Assembly (NCBI GenBank): GCA_937891015.1
Contig: CALAPY010000072.1
Coordinates: forward strand, 68,845-132,844
Origin: UBA2108 sp002713215
Lineage (GTDB): Bacteria; Bacteroidota; Bacteroidia; Flavobacteriales_G; Salibacteraceae
Reading direction: 5' to 3'
Length of the DNA: 64,000 nucleotides
This document shows, piece after piece, positions 51,239 through 60,354 of this stretch. The position numbers were made by a program, and so were the translations under genes. Within the stretch, counting starts at the first letter, position 1; the number at the start of each line of letters is the position of its first letter. The notes beneath the pieces were generated by a model. The model searched no databases. It was not told the DNA's origin and saw only the letters and a list, made by a program, of their open reading frames with translations.

Positions 51239-52534
51239 TTGAAGGAGATTAAGAATTCATACCTGCTTGTAACGATCGTAGCTTTCTTTCTCTTATGGCC
51301 TGCCTCCAATCTCAATTGGGGAGGCAATCACTGGGTCGATATTCTACAAGCAGATGCAAAAGGTTACTACGCATATTTACCCGCTGTCCTTATATATCAG
51401 GATCTAAACTTTGGGCATTTCGATGCTATAGAAAAGGAAAAATACTTCGATGAGAATCTATTTTACGACTATCGCTTTTATTACGAAGGAAATGTGGTAA
51501 ACAAATACTTCGTTGGAACCGCCATTTTACAATTTCCATTTTTTTTGATGGCACATGCCTATGCTTCCATTTCAGATGATTGGGATGCAGATGGTTTTTC
51601 CAAACCTTATTTGGTTGCTATAAATATGGGAGCAATTGTGTATCTGATTCTTGGGCTGATGTTTCTTTTAAAAGCGCTGGAACCTCTGTATGGATCAATG
51701 GCACTAGTAAGCACTGTATTTGTGTTGTTTGCAACTAACTTGTTTTACTATGTAGTTGTTGAACCTGGAATGTCCCATGTTTATAATTTTTTCCTGGTGT
51801 CGGCATTAGTATTTTTTCTTTTTAAAAATGCCCATGCGAATCGGTTTCAATACCTCCTCCTAGCCGGACTTTGTTATGGTTTAATCATTTTGGTTAGGCC
51901 GGTTAACGCATTAATCTTATTAGCCATTCCCTTTCTATTGGGAGGGGATAAGTTTTCTCATCTAATGTCAAATGCACGGGCTTTTAATCGACTTATACCA
52001 TTGGTTTTATTGGTTGTTGGTGTGGTTTCGATTCAAGCGCTGATCTACTACCTTCAAACCGGTTATTTATGGGTTTATTCGTATGGAAATGAGGGGTTTA
52101 ATTGGAGTAAACCTCAGATTTTTAATGCTTTGTTTTCCTTCAAAAAAGGAGCATTCATTTATACACCAATCCTGTTGTTGGGTTTTCCGGCATTGTTACA
52201 TTATTGGAAGAAAGATCGTTTTAGGTTTTGGGGCTTTATTTTTTTCATTGTACCGACACTATACGTTTTATACAGCTGGTGGAATTGGTGGTATGGAGGA
52301 AGCTTTTCGCAACGCGTTCTTATCGAGTATTATCCGGTTATACTGGCTCTAATCGTCCCCTGGCTACATCAACTGGATAATAAAGCAATCAAAAAGCTTG
52401 TCCTGACCTATTCAGTAATTTGCCTGATTTGGTGTCAATTTCAAACCTACCAGTATCGTTATTATATAATTCACTGGGAGGATATGACTGCGCAAACCTA
52501 TTTCGATAATTTATTTGTACTTCCAGGGAATTAA
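51239..52534 (+). CDS. GT-C-type membrane glycosyltransferase, paralogue A
   Basis: 431 residues, about 10-11 membrane helices. DILQADAKGYYAYLPAVLIYQ in the first outside loop has the acidic residue expected for GT-C catalysis. Later, LFSFKKGAFIYTPI and SWWNWWYGGSFSQRVLIEYY recur in the paralogue at 54889-56256 (GFRKGWFVYTPL, SWWAWWYGGGFGMRPMVDYY), so the two arose by duplication or belong to one family. Starts with TTG 51239; no better in-frame start is seen. It lies 47 nt after the OmpA gene and may share its transcript. Confidence 0.72.
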   Translation: MKEIKNSYLLVTIVAFFLLWPASNLNWGGNHWVDILQADAKGYYAYLPAVLIYQDLNFGHFDAIEKEKYFDENLFYDYRFYYEGNVVNKYFVGTAILQFPFFLMAHAYASISDDWDADGFSKPYLVAINMGAIVYLILGLMFLLKALEPLYGSMALVSTVFVLFATNLFYYVVVEPGMSHVYNFFLVSALVFFLFKNAHANRFQYLLLAGLCYGLIILVRPVNALILLAIPFLLGGDKFSHLMSNARAFNRLIPLVLLVVGVVSIQALIYYLQTGYLWVYSYGNEGFNWSKPQIFNALFSFKKGAFIYTPILLLGFPALLHYWKKDRFRFWGFIFFIVPTLYVLYSWWNWWYGGSFSQRVLIEYYPVILALIVPWLHQLDNKAIKKLVLTYSVICLIWCQFQTYQYRYYIIHWEDMTAQTYFDNLFVLPGN

Positions 52535-52555
52535 AGACCTGTTCAAATTATGAAT

Positions 52556-54025
52556 TCAGTTTTTTAAATTCCTTACCAGCACTGTATTAATGTCCTTGTA
52601 GTCCTTAATAATCTCGTAATTCGAAGAACTGAATTGATCCAGATCCTTTTTATAGCAGTAGTAATAATTATCGGATGGGCTCAGGTCTTTCTGTTCAACC
52701 GGCAATAGCCAATCAAGCTGTAGACGTTTTTGGTAGTAGTTGATGGAGGGCTCAAATATCCAGTTAATCCCTAACCTTATTTGCTTCTCATTTTGATAGT
52801 TGAACTCATGATAGTCCGATAATTCCTGAATCATATTCTTGGTCTGCTTTTCGTAAACCCACTCGCCGAAAAAATGGATATCGTTTCGATTCCAAAAGTT
52901 TACTAAGGATAGAATACCCAAACTTAAAGCTACGGATAACACCAACTTAGGCTTCACGAGATCCAGTAAATAATTGATATAGAATCCAAGGTGAATCATA
53001 AACAGGGGATACAAGAAAGCCGAAAACCGTCCAATGGGATAATCAACTCCGAGTATAAAATGCAAGCCAATAATTACACATGAAATAAGGAACAGGAGTA
53101 GAGCCGAAACAACAAACTCAAGATGTTGGTCGATTCGGTTTAGCTTCTTTTTACCAAACCAATAAAAGGCAATTGCCAGGCTGGATATTACCAGACCTAT
53201 GTAGATTAGTTTTAGTAGTTCGTGGGCCCAAACCCAGTAATCTATCCCCTGGAATGAGTTTAATACCAGTTGAGAAACCGTGTCATCAATAAATCCGGCT
53301 TTTCCACCAAAATCAAGGTTGTTAAAGGTGAGTACCCGCCTCACTGGTTCGTAGAGAAAAACAAAGGCTATAAGCGTGGGTAGCAAGTGAACCTTAATCA
53401 TATGAAGAAAATTAAATTTCCGACTCTCATCAACATACGATCGAAGCAACTGTACGGCCAGCATCACTAAGAGAATTGCAGCATAATAAGTCATTAATGT
53501 GAAATTGCTCAAACAGGCTAATAATGCAGATGAATGAAAAAGAACCAGGTTTCTCGTGGTATTTTGTTTTAAGTACTGAATGAAAAAGTAGAAACTCACT
53601 ACCATAAAAGCACTGGATAGTCCATATCCCCGAGCCATTCCAAATAAATCCATGAGTTGGTTGCCGGAGCAGAGTAACAGGAATATGGCAACCGACAGCA
53701 TCCAATGCCTGCCCCTAAAAAACAGGTAGGCAAAAACCATGTAAAGCAGGAGCGCAAGCAAATTAGGTAGCCTAAGTGCGAGCTCAGAATTGCCAAATAG
53801 CAATTCCGAATATTTCATGAGCAAGGTGTTTAAGATGTGGTTGTTCGAAAACCATTGATTGTACGAAATAATATCGATAAAACCCTCGCCACAAAAATTG
53901 AGGTAGGAATAACTTTCATCATGGGTAAATGATACCGAATATGACTTATACGTGATATACCCAAACAGAATGCTACCGGCAAATAATATAAGCGCTATAG
54001 ATTTATTAGGCTTTTCGAAACTCAT
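52556..54025 (-). CDS. GT39-like (ArnT/PMT-type) glycosyltransferase
   Basis: 489 residues with about 11 membrane helices and a C-terminal soluble part. The first outside loop carries SFTHDESYSYLNFCG, with the Asp-Glu pair typical of ArnT, PMT and other GT39 enzymes, then NQWFSNNHILNTLLMKYSELLFG and ELALRLPNLLALL, both usual for the family. These proteins transfer a sugar from a polyprenyl phosphate donor to a lipid, protein or glycan. It is the only minus-strand gene inside this cluster. Acceptor unknown. Confidence 0.82.
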   Translation of the reverse strand: MSFEKPNKSIALILFAGSILFGYITYKSYSVSFTHDESYSYLNFCGEGFIDIISYNQWFSNNHILNTLLMKYSELLFGNSELALRLPNLLALLLYMVFAYLFFRGRHWMLSVAIFLLLCSGNQLMDLFGMARGYGLSSAFMVVSFYFFIQYLKQNTTRNLVLFHSSALLACLSNFTLMTYYAAILLVMLAVQLLRSYVDESRKFNFLHMIKVHLLPTLIAFVFLYEPVRRVLTFNNLDFGGKAGFIDDTVSQLVLNSFQGIDYWVWAHELLKLIYIGLVISSLAIAFYWFGKKKLNRIDQHLEFVVSALLLFLISCVIIGLHFILGVDYPIGRFSAFLYPLFMIHLGFYINYLLDLVKPKLVLSVALSLGILSLVNFWNRNDIHFFGEWVYEKQTKNMIQELSDYHEFNYQNEKQIRLGINWIFEPSINYYQKRLQLDWLLPVEQKDLSPSDNYYYCYKKDLDQFSSSNYEIIKDYKDINTVLVRNLKN

Positions 54026-54143
54026 GCACTATTCTAAATGGCGAGTCAGTAATAATAAATATAATCTTGGTTTCAACACATTGGCGTTATTGAATTTATT
54101 GAAACTAGGCACCAACAATACAATAAAATCTATTTTTACGATC

Positions 54144-54151
54144 TACATTTG
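54144..54151 (+). promoter_or_regulatory. -7 promoter element (TACATTTG)
   Basis: Exact TAnnTTTG match. It contains the TTG at 54149, and ATG 54170 lies 18 nt beyond it. Confidence 0.55.
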
Positions 54152-54169
54152 GTAGCGAACAAGCAATTG

Positions 54170-54886
54170 ATGAAAGTCAGTATCATTATTCCGGTTTTTA
54201 ATGAAGAGAGAGACCTTAAGTCTACCTTAGACAAGGTGGTCAACCTTCAATTTAAAGAACCGGTGTCTTCTTTTGAAGTTATTGTAGTTGACGATGCATC
54301 AACCGATTCTTCGAGTGAGGTGCTTTCTAATGTGGCGCAGGAAAACCAAAACATTTTGTTCAAAAGAACCCATGAGATAAACTCGGGCAAAGGAGCAGCT
54401 CTTAAAACGGGAATAGAAAGTTCTTCCGGTGATATTATTGCATTTCAGGATTCAGATTCAGAATTAGACCCCAACGATCTGCCGATTTTAGTTAATGAAA
54501 TGCTGGTAAATAACGTTGAGTTTGCAAACGGATCGCGTTATTTGCCGGGTATTGTCAGACCCACCTATGCCTATAAGCGCTACGTTTTTAATAAGTTGTT
54601 TTCAAATTTGGTTTCGTTGCTTTTGGATGTTCGGGTAACCGATATTGCCTGCGGTCATAAGGTATTTCAGCGCAAGCTTTTGAATCAGATTAAAATAAAA
54701 GAGAACCGTTTTGGCGTAGAGGCAGAAATAGTAATTAAGGCTTTACGGCTTAGAAAAAATGCCGTTGTTGAGGTTCCGGTTCACTACTATCCAAGGAACT
54801 ACGGAGATGGAAAAAAGTTTAAAAATGTCGATGGCATTCGAGTGCTGTGGGCCATATTTAAATACGGCCTTTTTAGGCTTAAGTAG
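54170..54886 (+). CDS. GT2 glycosyltransferase (dolichyl-phosphate beta-glucosyltransferase-like)
   Basis: 238 residues from ATG 54170, giving the standard KVSIIIPVFNEERDL start; the TTG 21 nt earlier is in the promoter. GT-A fold motifs: VIVVDDASTDSS, GKGAALKTGI, IAFQDSDSELDP (DxD) and DIACGHKVFQR. The pattern, with RFGVEAEIVIKALR and PVHYYPRNYGDGKKFK, is close to DPM1/ALG5-like enzymes that charge a polyprenyl phosphate with glucose or mannose. That would make the donor for the neighbouring GT-C enzymes. Two bases separate it from paralogue B, so they are in one operon. Confidence 0.9.
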   Translation: MKVSIIIPVFNEERDLKSTLDKVVNLQFKEPVSSFEVIVVDDASTDSSSEVLSNVAQENQNILFKRTHEINSGKGAALKTGIESSSGDIIAFQDSDSELDPNDLPILVNEMLVNNVEFANGSRYLPGIVRPTYAYKRYVFNKLFSNLVSLLLDVRVTDIACGHKVFQRKLLNQIKIKENRFGVEAEIVIKALRLRKNAVVEVPVHYYPRNYGDGKKFKNVDGIRVLWAIFKYGLFRLK

Positions 54887-54888
54887 TT

Positions 54889-56256
54889 ATGAAATTCCTT
54901 CTCCTGGTCAAGAAAAACCTTTCGTTTCTTTCTATCCTGTTTATTATCTATTTGGTAGGGGACAGGCATTTGCAATACGAGCAATGGAACAAGCCCGATA
55001 AGGTAATTAAGAACGACGTAATTTCTTACTACGCATACCTGCCTGCACTGTTCATAGAGCAAGATATTAAATTGAGTTTTATTGACCCTGAAGTTAACCG
55101 ATATGGCGATTTATATTGGCCGGAGAAAGGACCAAACAATTCCAACGTGATTAAGACTTCAGCAGGTTTATCCCTGTTGTATTTGCCTTTTTTTCTGCTC
55201 GCCGATTTTTACGTGGATACCTTTCTCGAATACCAACCTCGAGGAAATGAACCTCCCTATAAAGTAGCCCTATTGGTGTCTGGATTATTTTATTTGATAT
55301 TGGGGCTTTTGTTAACCCGAAAATTGCTGCTGCTCTATTATAGAGAATTGGAAACGGCTGCGGTGTTGCTTGTTTTGGGGCTGGGTACCAATTTGTGGTA
55401 TTATTCCATTGAAGAGTCAACTATGGCTCATACTTACAGTTTTGCCTTGATTGCAGGGTATGCTTATTTGGTTTTTAGTAGAAAATTAGAAACCAAAAAC
55501 TTTTTACTTCACGGACTCTTGATTGGTTTGATATCGCTTGTTCGCCCAACCAACCTGCTGGTGTTTATTCTATTTGCATTGTTTGATGTCAGTTCTATAC
55601 AGTCGTTCAAAGAACGAATTCTAAGCCTTCTAAAACCAAAGTACATGCTGTGGTTCATTTTGGGCTTTTTATCGGTATGGTTGATCCAATTCGTTTATTG
55701 GAAAGAAGTAACCGGTAGTTGGTTGTACTTTTCTTACACCGGTGAGCGGTTTTTCTTTTTAGAGCCTGAATTGTGGCGAGGTTTTTTTGGATTCCGAAAA
55801 GGTTGGTTTGTTTATACGCCACTTATGTTTCTGGTTGTTCCCGGATTTTATTGGTTATACAAGGAGAATCAGCAATTAAAATGGAACTTGCTGGTGTTTT
55901 TTGCATTGGCCTCTTACGTTATGTTTTCATGGTGGGCCTGGTGGTATGGAGGCGGATTTGGTATGCGTCCGATGGTGGATTATTATGCAATTTGGGCCAT
56001 TCCAATAGCTGCTTTACTCACTAAAATAATTCAATCGCGAAAGTGGATACCCATTGCTGTTCTTGGTTTAGTGCTTTATGGTGGAATCTGGTTCAACCGG
56101 TATCAGACGCAGCAATACCGGTGGCAAATCATTCATTACGATGGAATGAACTACGAAGCCTATAAACATGCCTGGATGAGGAACGAATATGACGCGAAGT
56201 TGTTGGATATTATTGAGCGTCCTGATTATGAATTGGCTAAACGCCAACGGGAGTAG
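54889..56256 (+). CDS. GT-C-type membrane glycosyltransferase, paralogue B
   Basis: 455 residues, about 10 membrane helices. DVISYYAYLPALFIEQDIKLSF matches the first-loop motif of paralogue A (51239-52534); SIEESTMAHTYSFAL, GFRKGWFVYTPL and SWWAWWYGGGFGMRPMVDYYAIW also line up. It follows the GT2 gene with 2 nt between stop and ATG, so enzyme and donor synthase are co-made. Predicted to transfer a sugar from polyprenyl phosphate outside the inner membrane. Acceptor unknown. Confidence 0.78.
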   Translation: MKFLLLVKKNLSFLSILFIIYLVGDRHLQYEQWNKPDKVIKNDVISYYAYLPALFIEQDIKLSFIDPEVNRYGDLYWPEKGPNNSNVIKTSAGLSLLYLPFFLLADFYVDTFLEYQPRGNEPPYKVALLVSGLFYLILGLLLTRKLLLLYYRELETAAVLLVLGLGTNLWYYSIEESTMAHTYSFALIAGYAYLVFSRKLETKNFLLHGLLIGLISLVRPTNLLVFILFALFDVSSIQSFKERILSLLKPKYMLWFILGFLSVWLIQFVYWKEVTGSWLYFSYTGERFFFLEPELWRGFFGFRKGWFVYTPLMFLVVPGFYWLYKENQQLKWNLLVFFALASYVMFSWWAWWYGGGFGMRPMVDYYAIWAIPIAALLTKIIQSRKWIPIAVLGLVLYGGIWFNRYQTQQYRWQIIHYDGMNYEAYKHAWMRNEYDAKLLDIIERPDYELAKRQRE

Positions 56257-56262
56257 GGATGG

Positions 56263-57753
56263 TTATTCAACAATTAGGAATTTTACTGAATATTGATCGT
56301 TCACAACTAATACGTATAAACCAACTGGAATACTAGAGTCCAATTCAAATTGATTGTCTACATCGGAAAGCTTGAGGGACTGTATTAATTGTGAATTAGT
56401 ATTAAATATTTTACAATAAAAAGTTTCTTCACTACTATTCAGACCATCAATCGTAATTATACTTCCTGATTTGGTTGGATTAGGTATAATGGAGATAGAC
56501 ATGGACTCATTTAATGAAATGTTCTCAACGTTGCTTGGCTTTGGTAAAGAAGCATCTTGCAAATGAGTAAAGACCTTATACCCAGCGGGAGCTTCAGATA
56601 TGATCAATTGAAAGTCAGAATAGTAATTTTCTTGGAGACTTGCGCCGGTGCCAAAAATAAGGAATAGTGAATCGTTAAGGAGAATCAAGTCCTGAGCGTC
56701 ATCATCTTTTTCCCTGCCCCAAGTGGTTCCATTAAAGAATGTTAGACTTGGATAATTGCCAACGCCAAGATCAGCGTCTTTTCCTCCACTTCCTGCAGCA
56801 CTGGTATGGCCAACAAATACAACCTTGTTATCAGTTCTTTGCAAAATGGCATTACCACGGTCGTTGGATTTTCCAACACCACCCCACCATTGATTTTGGC
56901 TGAAATTACCTTTAAAATCGGTACTTAACATATAGGTGTCCCATATCGTATCTGATTTGTTAAGTGTTTTCCCGATCATAGCATATCCTGAATCTGCCAA
57001 TTGAGTCAAGCCGTAAACAACATCATCTTTCAGCCCTCCATAGGTTTGATCCAAGATGATTTTTCCGGTTTCATCAAACTTAACCAACCAGGCATCAGCA
57101 TTTGATGTGTCATTTTTACTTGCGTTTTCACCACAAAACGCATAGAAGTTATCATTGGTAGGGATAAGGTCATGAGCGACATCTTTGTTCTTTCCACCGA
57201 AGTACTTTTCCCATTGCACCGTACCGTTAATATCCGTTTTTACTACCCAGGCATCGGCATTACCAGCCCCATTGCTATGTGTTTCACCAACTATCATAAA
57301 GCCCCCATCAGGTGTTATCTCCAGATCATAAAATTTATCCCAGTCAAGACCACCGTAGAATTTCTGCCAAACAACAATCCCTGAATCATTGGTTTTGACC
57401 AGGTAACCATCATAGGTTCCATTTCCGCCACTGTTGCTATAACCACAAATGATATACCCGCCATTGCTGGTTTGCTTTACGGCGTACCCTACCTCTAGGT
57501 GGAATTTGCCAATGGCTCTGGACCACTGATAGTTGATGTTGGAATCGACCTTTACCAAATAAACATCTGAATTGCCCTGGCCATAACTACTGGTGGATCC
57601 TACCATAAGGTAGCCTCCATCTTTTGTTGGTTCAATGTCATAGCCTTGTTCATCTCCCTCACCACCAAAAGTGTAAATATGCGCAGTGTCCGTTTGACCC
57701 ATTAGGGCAATCCCCAGAAAACTTAATATGCTTATTAGGACAAACCGAATCAT
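56263..57753 (-). CDS. T9SS type A cargo with repeated beta-propeller-like blades
   Basis: 496 residues from ATG 57753. Signal peptide MIRFVLISILSFLGIALMGQ, then six or so repeats of 50-55 residues with a fixed core DGGYLMVGSTSS-G-GNSDVYLVKVD, as in the delta-60-type or WD-like repeats of Bacteroidota exoproteins. It ends with a type A T9SS domain (ISIIPNPTKSGSIITID ... NTNSQLIQSLKL ... GLYVLVVNDQYSVKFLIVE). The TTG-led longer frame (to 57795) runs through the -7 box and is rejected. It is in the glycosyltransferase region but transcribed from its own promoter; ligand unknown. Confidence 0.85.
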   Translation of the reverse strand: MIRFVLISILSFLGIALMGQTDTAHIYTFGGEGDEQGYDIEPTKDGGYLMVGSTSSYGQGNSDVYLVKVDSNINYQWSRAIGKFHLEVGYAVKQTSNGGYIICGYSNSGGNGTYDGYLVKTNDSGIVVWQKFYGGLDWDKFYDLEITPDGGFMIVGETHSNGAGNADAWVVKTDINGTVQWEKYFGGKNKDVAHDLIPTNDNFYAFCGENASKNDTSNADAWLVKFDETGKIILDQTYGGLKDDVVYGLTQLADSGYAMIGKTLNKSDTIWDTYMLSTDFKGNFSQNQWWGGVGKSNDRGNAILQRTDNKVVFVGHTSAAGSGGKDADLGVGNYPSLTFFNGTTWGREKDDDAQDLILLNDSLFLIFGTGASLQENYYSDFQLIISEAPAGYKVFTHLQDASLPKPSNVENISLNESMSISIIPNPTKSGSIITIDGLNSSEETFYCKIFNTNSQLIQSLKLSDVDNQFELDSSIPVGLYVLVVNDQYSVKFLIVE

Positions 57754-57758
57754 TGGCT

Positions 57759-57766
57759 CAAATATA
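57759..57766 (-). promoter_or_regulatory. -7 promoter element (TATATTTG)
   Basis: Exact TAnnTTTG match on the minus strand, exactly 5 nt before ATG 57753. Implies a leaderless or nearly leaderless message. Confidence 0.5.
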
Positions 57767-57795
57767 GCAAATGGATATTGGTTTCCGGCAACCAA

Positions 57796-58884
57796 TTATT
57801 TATTGCCGGATTTGTCCATTCTAAACAATCCGTAAATCTCATGCCCAACATTAAGTTCAGGGGATACCTTTATAATGTTAGCATGGTGGTACCAGGCAAT
57901 TAAATAGGTGAAAAATTTCATACCGGTATTGATATACCACTTGTTAAGCACCTCTTTTTTTATGAAATTACTGTCCTTTAATTCCTTGATTTTCTCTTTG
58001 ACATATTCGTCACTGTTTTTCTTTTGAGCAACCCGCGCCATTAGTTTGTTACTCACTTTCCACCCTTGACCTTTACGGGTCGTTTTTAGCTTATAGGTGT
58101 AGTATTCAACGGGAGAAAATCCTCTTTTCTTAAAGTCATTGAGCAGTCCGGTACCGTCAAAATAATTGACGTGATTGATCAGCAAATCAGAGCTGGAATT
58201 TTGATACGTATAGGTAAGGTAGTGTTTCCAAACATCCTCGTGTCCGTTGGGGGTAATGAAATGAAATAACCCACCATTTTTGGCATAACGTCCCACATTG
58301 TCAATCACTTTTGTAAAGTCAATGGCGTGTTCCAATACATCTCGGGCAATTATCAGATCAAATTTGTTTTCCAATTCAGGTTTGTATTCTTCCAGTGAAC
58401 TTTCAATGGTTTGGAATTGATGGTGGCTGTGATTGAATTTTAGAATTTCATTGTTAACGTCCATAACTGTAACCACAGCATCTGGAAAAACAGATTTTAT
58501 TCCCTCGGCAAAATATCCCGATCCGGGGCCTAGCTCCAAAATACTAGTTGGAGTAATTCCTTTATTCTTTAAAGAATAGCCAAACAAAAAGCCTCTTCGA
58601 AAGTTTCTCAGCAGGTTTCTTTCGTCATCTCTTGGTGAAGTTCTTAATGATTCTTCAACGTAGTAGGCCAGGCATCCCTTGGCAGTCTCCTCCTGCGTAA
58701 GCATGGGGTCAAGTTGGGCAAGGCCACATTGCTGGCATTTTATTATGCTGCTGTTTTTAATGTCCCAATAGTCTACCTGTCCAATGAGCTTACCCGTGGT
58801 CGCCTTACATGAGGTACAGGCTTCTTTTCTCTCGACAGTTTCACCTTTGAATACCGCAGGAATTTTTCTAAGAATGTTTTTCAT
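57796..58884 (-). CDS. Class I SAM-dependent methyltransferase with zinc finger
   Basis: 362 residues. An N-terminal zinc-binding part (CTSCKATTG ... CQQCGLAQ) precedes a Rossmann methyltransferase: motif I ILELGPGSGYFAEGI, motif II VTVMDVNNEI and IIARDVLEHAIDFTKVI. The N-terminal zinc plus C-terminal C-methyl layout is seen in sugar methyltransferases of TylF/NDP-hexose type and in O-antigen end-cap enzymes. Together with the adjacent glycosyltransferases it may methylate a glycan, but the substrate is not proven. It lies just upstream of the cargo gene; the 121-nt gap to the ACR3 start contains no ORF. Confidence 0.85.
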   Translation of the reverse strand: MKNILRKIPAVFKGETVERKEACTSCKATTGKLIGQVDYWDIKNSSIIKCQQCGLAQLDPMLTQEETAKGCLAYYVEESLRTSPRDDERNLLRNFRRGFLFGYSLKNKGITPTSILELGPGSGYFAEGIKSVFPDAVVTVMDVNNEILKFNHSHHQFQTIESSLEEYKPELENKFDLIIARDVLEHAIDFTKVIDNVGRYAKNGGLFHFITPNGHEDVWKHYLTYTYQNSSSDLLINHVNYFDGTGLLNDFKKRGFSPVEYYTYKLKTTRKGQGWKVSNKLMARVAQKKNSDEYVKEKIKELKDSNFIKKEVLNKWYINTGMKFFTYLIAWYHHANIIKVSPELNVGHEIYGLFRMDKSGNK

Positions 58885-59029
58885 TTACTGGAATATGCAT
58901 CTAACACAAGCAAAACCTTTCGATTATCACCCGTTTTGAGACGTCACGCAAATAAACAACTTTAATTGAATTTTTAGGTTTCGTATTAGCTAAACTATCG
59001 TAATATTGCGATTAAATAAAGTTGCGGAT

Positions 59030-60058
59030 ATGGCGTCTAAAAAACAGATTGGATTTTTTGAGAAATACCTAACCGTTTGGGTGTTACTCTGTATTGCCGG
59101 AGGTATTTTCCTGGGAAAAATAGCGCCTAACACAATGGGCAGTTTAAGCGATCTATCCTTATACAGCGTAAATATACCGGTGGCCATTTTGGTTTGGTTA
59201 ATGATTTATCCCATGATGGTTCAAATTGATTTTGCTTCCATTAGGAATGCCGGAACCAAACCCAAAGGCCTGGTCCTCACCTTGGTAATCAACTGGCTTA
59301 TTAAACCCTTTAGTATGGCCTTTTTTGCCTGGTTATTTTTCGACTACCTATACGCAGCCTATATTACACCTGAACAGGCAACGGAATACATTGCCGGTGC
59401 CATATTGCTGGGCGCTGCTCCTTGCACCGCCATGGTTTTTGTATGGTCTTACTTAACCGATGGTGATCCGGCCTATACCTTAATCCAGGTTTCCATTAAT
59501 GATTTAATCATTCTAGTTGCCTTTGTTCCCATTGTAGGTTTGTTGTTGGGGCTGAATGACGTTTCTATACCTTATGATACCCTGGTTGGTTCGGTAGTTG
59601 CCTTTGTGGTAATACCCTTGTTGGCTGGATTTATATCGAGGGTGTTATTAATTAGAGCAAAAGGAATAGAGTGGTTTTCCAGGGTTTTCCTACCCGCGCT
59701 TAAACCCATTTCCATTTTGGCTTTACTTACCACCCTGGTGTTGTTGTTTGCTTTTCAGGGACAAACCATTTTAAACAATCCCCTGGTGGTTGTGTTAATC
59801 GCTATTCCACTCACCATTCAAACCTATTTTATTTTTTTCGCTGCCTGGTTTACAGGCAGGTTTGTTAAACTACCCCATCCCATTTGTGCACCGGCTTCCA
59901 TGATAGGAGCCAGTAACTTCTTTGAGCTGGCTGTTGCTGTTTCCATTGCCTTATTTGGATTAGACTCAGGGGCAGCACTAACTACCGTTGTAGGTGTACT
60001 TATCGAAGTTCCCGTAATGCTTTCCTTAGTTGCTTTAGCCAATAAATGGAAATATTGA
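59030..60058 (+). CDS. acr3: ACR3 family arsenite efflux permease
   Basis: 342 residues from ATG 59030, ten membrane helices. ACR3 carriers expel arsenite, H+-coupled. The conserved Cys is in AILLGAAPCTAMVFVWS, followed by SINDLIILVAFVPI, then LPHPICAPASMIGASNFFELAVAVSIALFG, the family's signature segments. The longer frame to TTG 59006 coincides with a TAnnTTTG near-match (TAATATTG) and is not used. No arsR, arsC or arsM is beside it, so it is not in a classical ars operon. Confidence 0.92.
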   Translation: MASKKQIGFFEKYLTVWVLLCIAGGIFLGKIAPNTMGSLSDLSLYSVNIPVAILVWLMIYPMMVQIDFASIRNAGTKPKGLVLTLVINWLIKPFSMAFFAWLFFDYLYAAYITPEQATEYIAGAILLGAAPCTAMVFVWSYLTDGDPAYTLIQVSINDLIILVAFVPIVGLLLGLNDVSIPYDTLVGSVVAFVVIPLLAGFISRVLLIRAKGIEWFSRVFLPALKPISILALLTTLVLLFAFQGQTILNNPLVVVLIAIPLTIQTYFIFFAAWFTGRFVKLPHPICAPASMIGASNFFELAVAVSIALFGLDSGAALTTVVGVLIEVPVMLSLVALANKWKY

Positions 60059-60079
60059 GGCGATATTAAAGAATAACGT

Positions 60080-60224
60080 GGGTTAGAAATATTACCTAAT
60101 TAATAAGAAACGTCATTCCTACCAAAGCGGGAATCTAGAAATAACACTGGATTAGTTTCACTGAGTTCCTTCGTCGGTTCCTTGTCAAGCAAGGACCGAC
60201 AGCTATCCCATATTATCCTTAAAC
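60080..60224 (-). repeat. Dispersed intergenic repeat, copy 2 (inverted)
   Basis: Reverse complement of the 28679-28839 element with about 145 bp retained; the central hairpin is shorter (ATTCCCGCTTTGGTAGGAAT). It fills most of the 296-nt gap between the ACR3 and ComEC-like genes. No ORF. Nothing else is recognised in the rest of the gap. Confidence 0.75.
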
Positions 60225-60354
60225 TATACAAATATTGAGCTATTTTCCAAGTAAGTAGCAGCTTCCGTTCACTGAAATAAATAGGTCTTGCCTTTTCTTT
60301 AACTGTAGTTAGAATTGACTATTGTCCATTCTGACATTTCTATAATTTGAAGTC

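Noticed and set aside
57754..57795. Longer start at 57795 for the T9SS cargo gene
   Set aside because: It passes through the -7 box and puts polar residues before the signal peptide.
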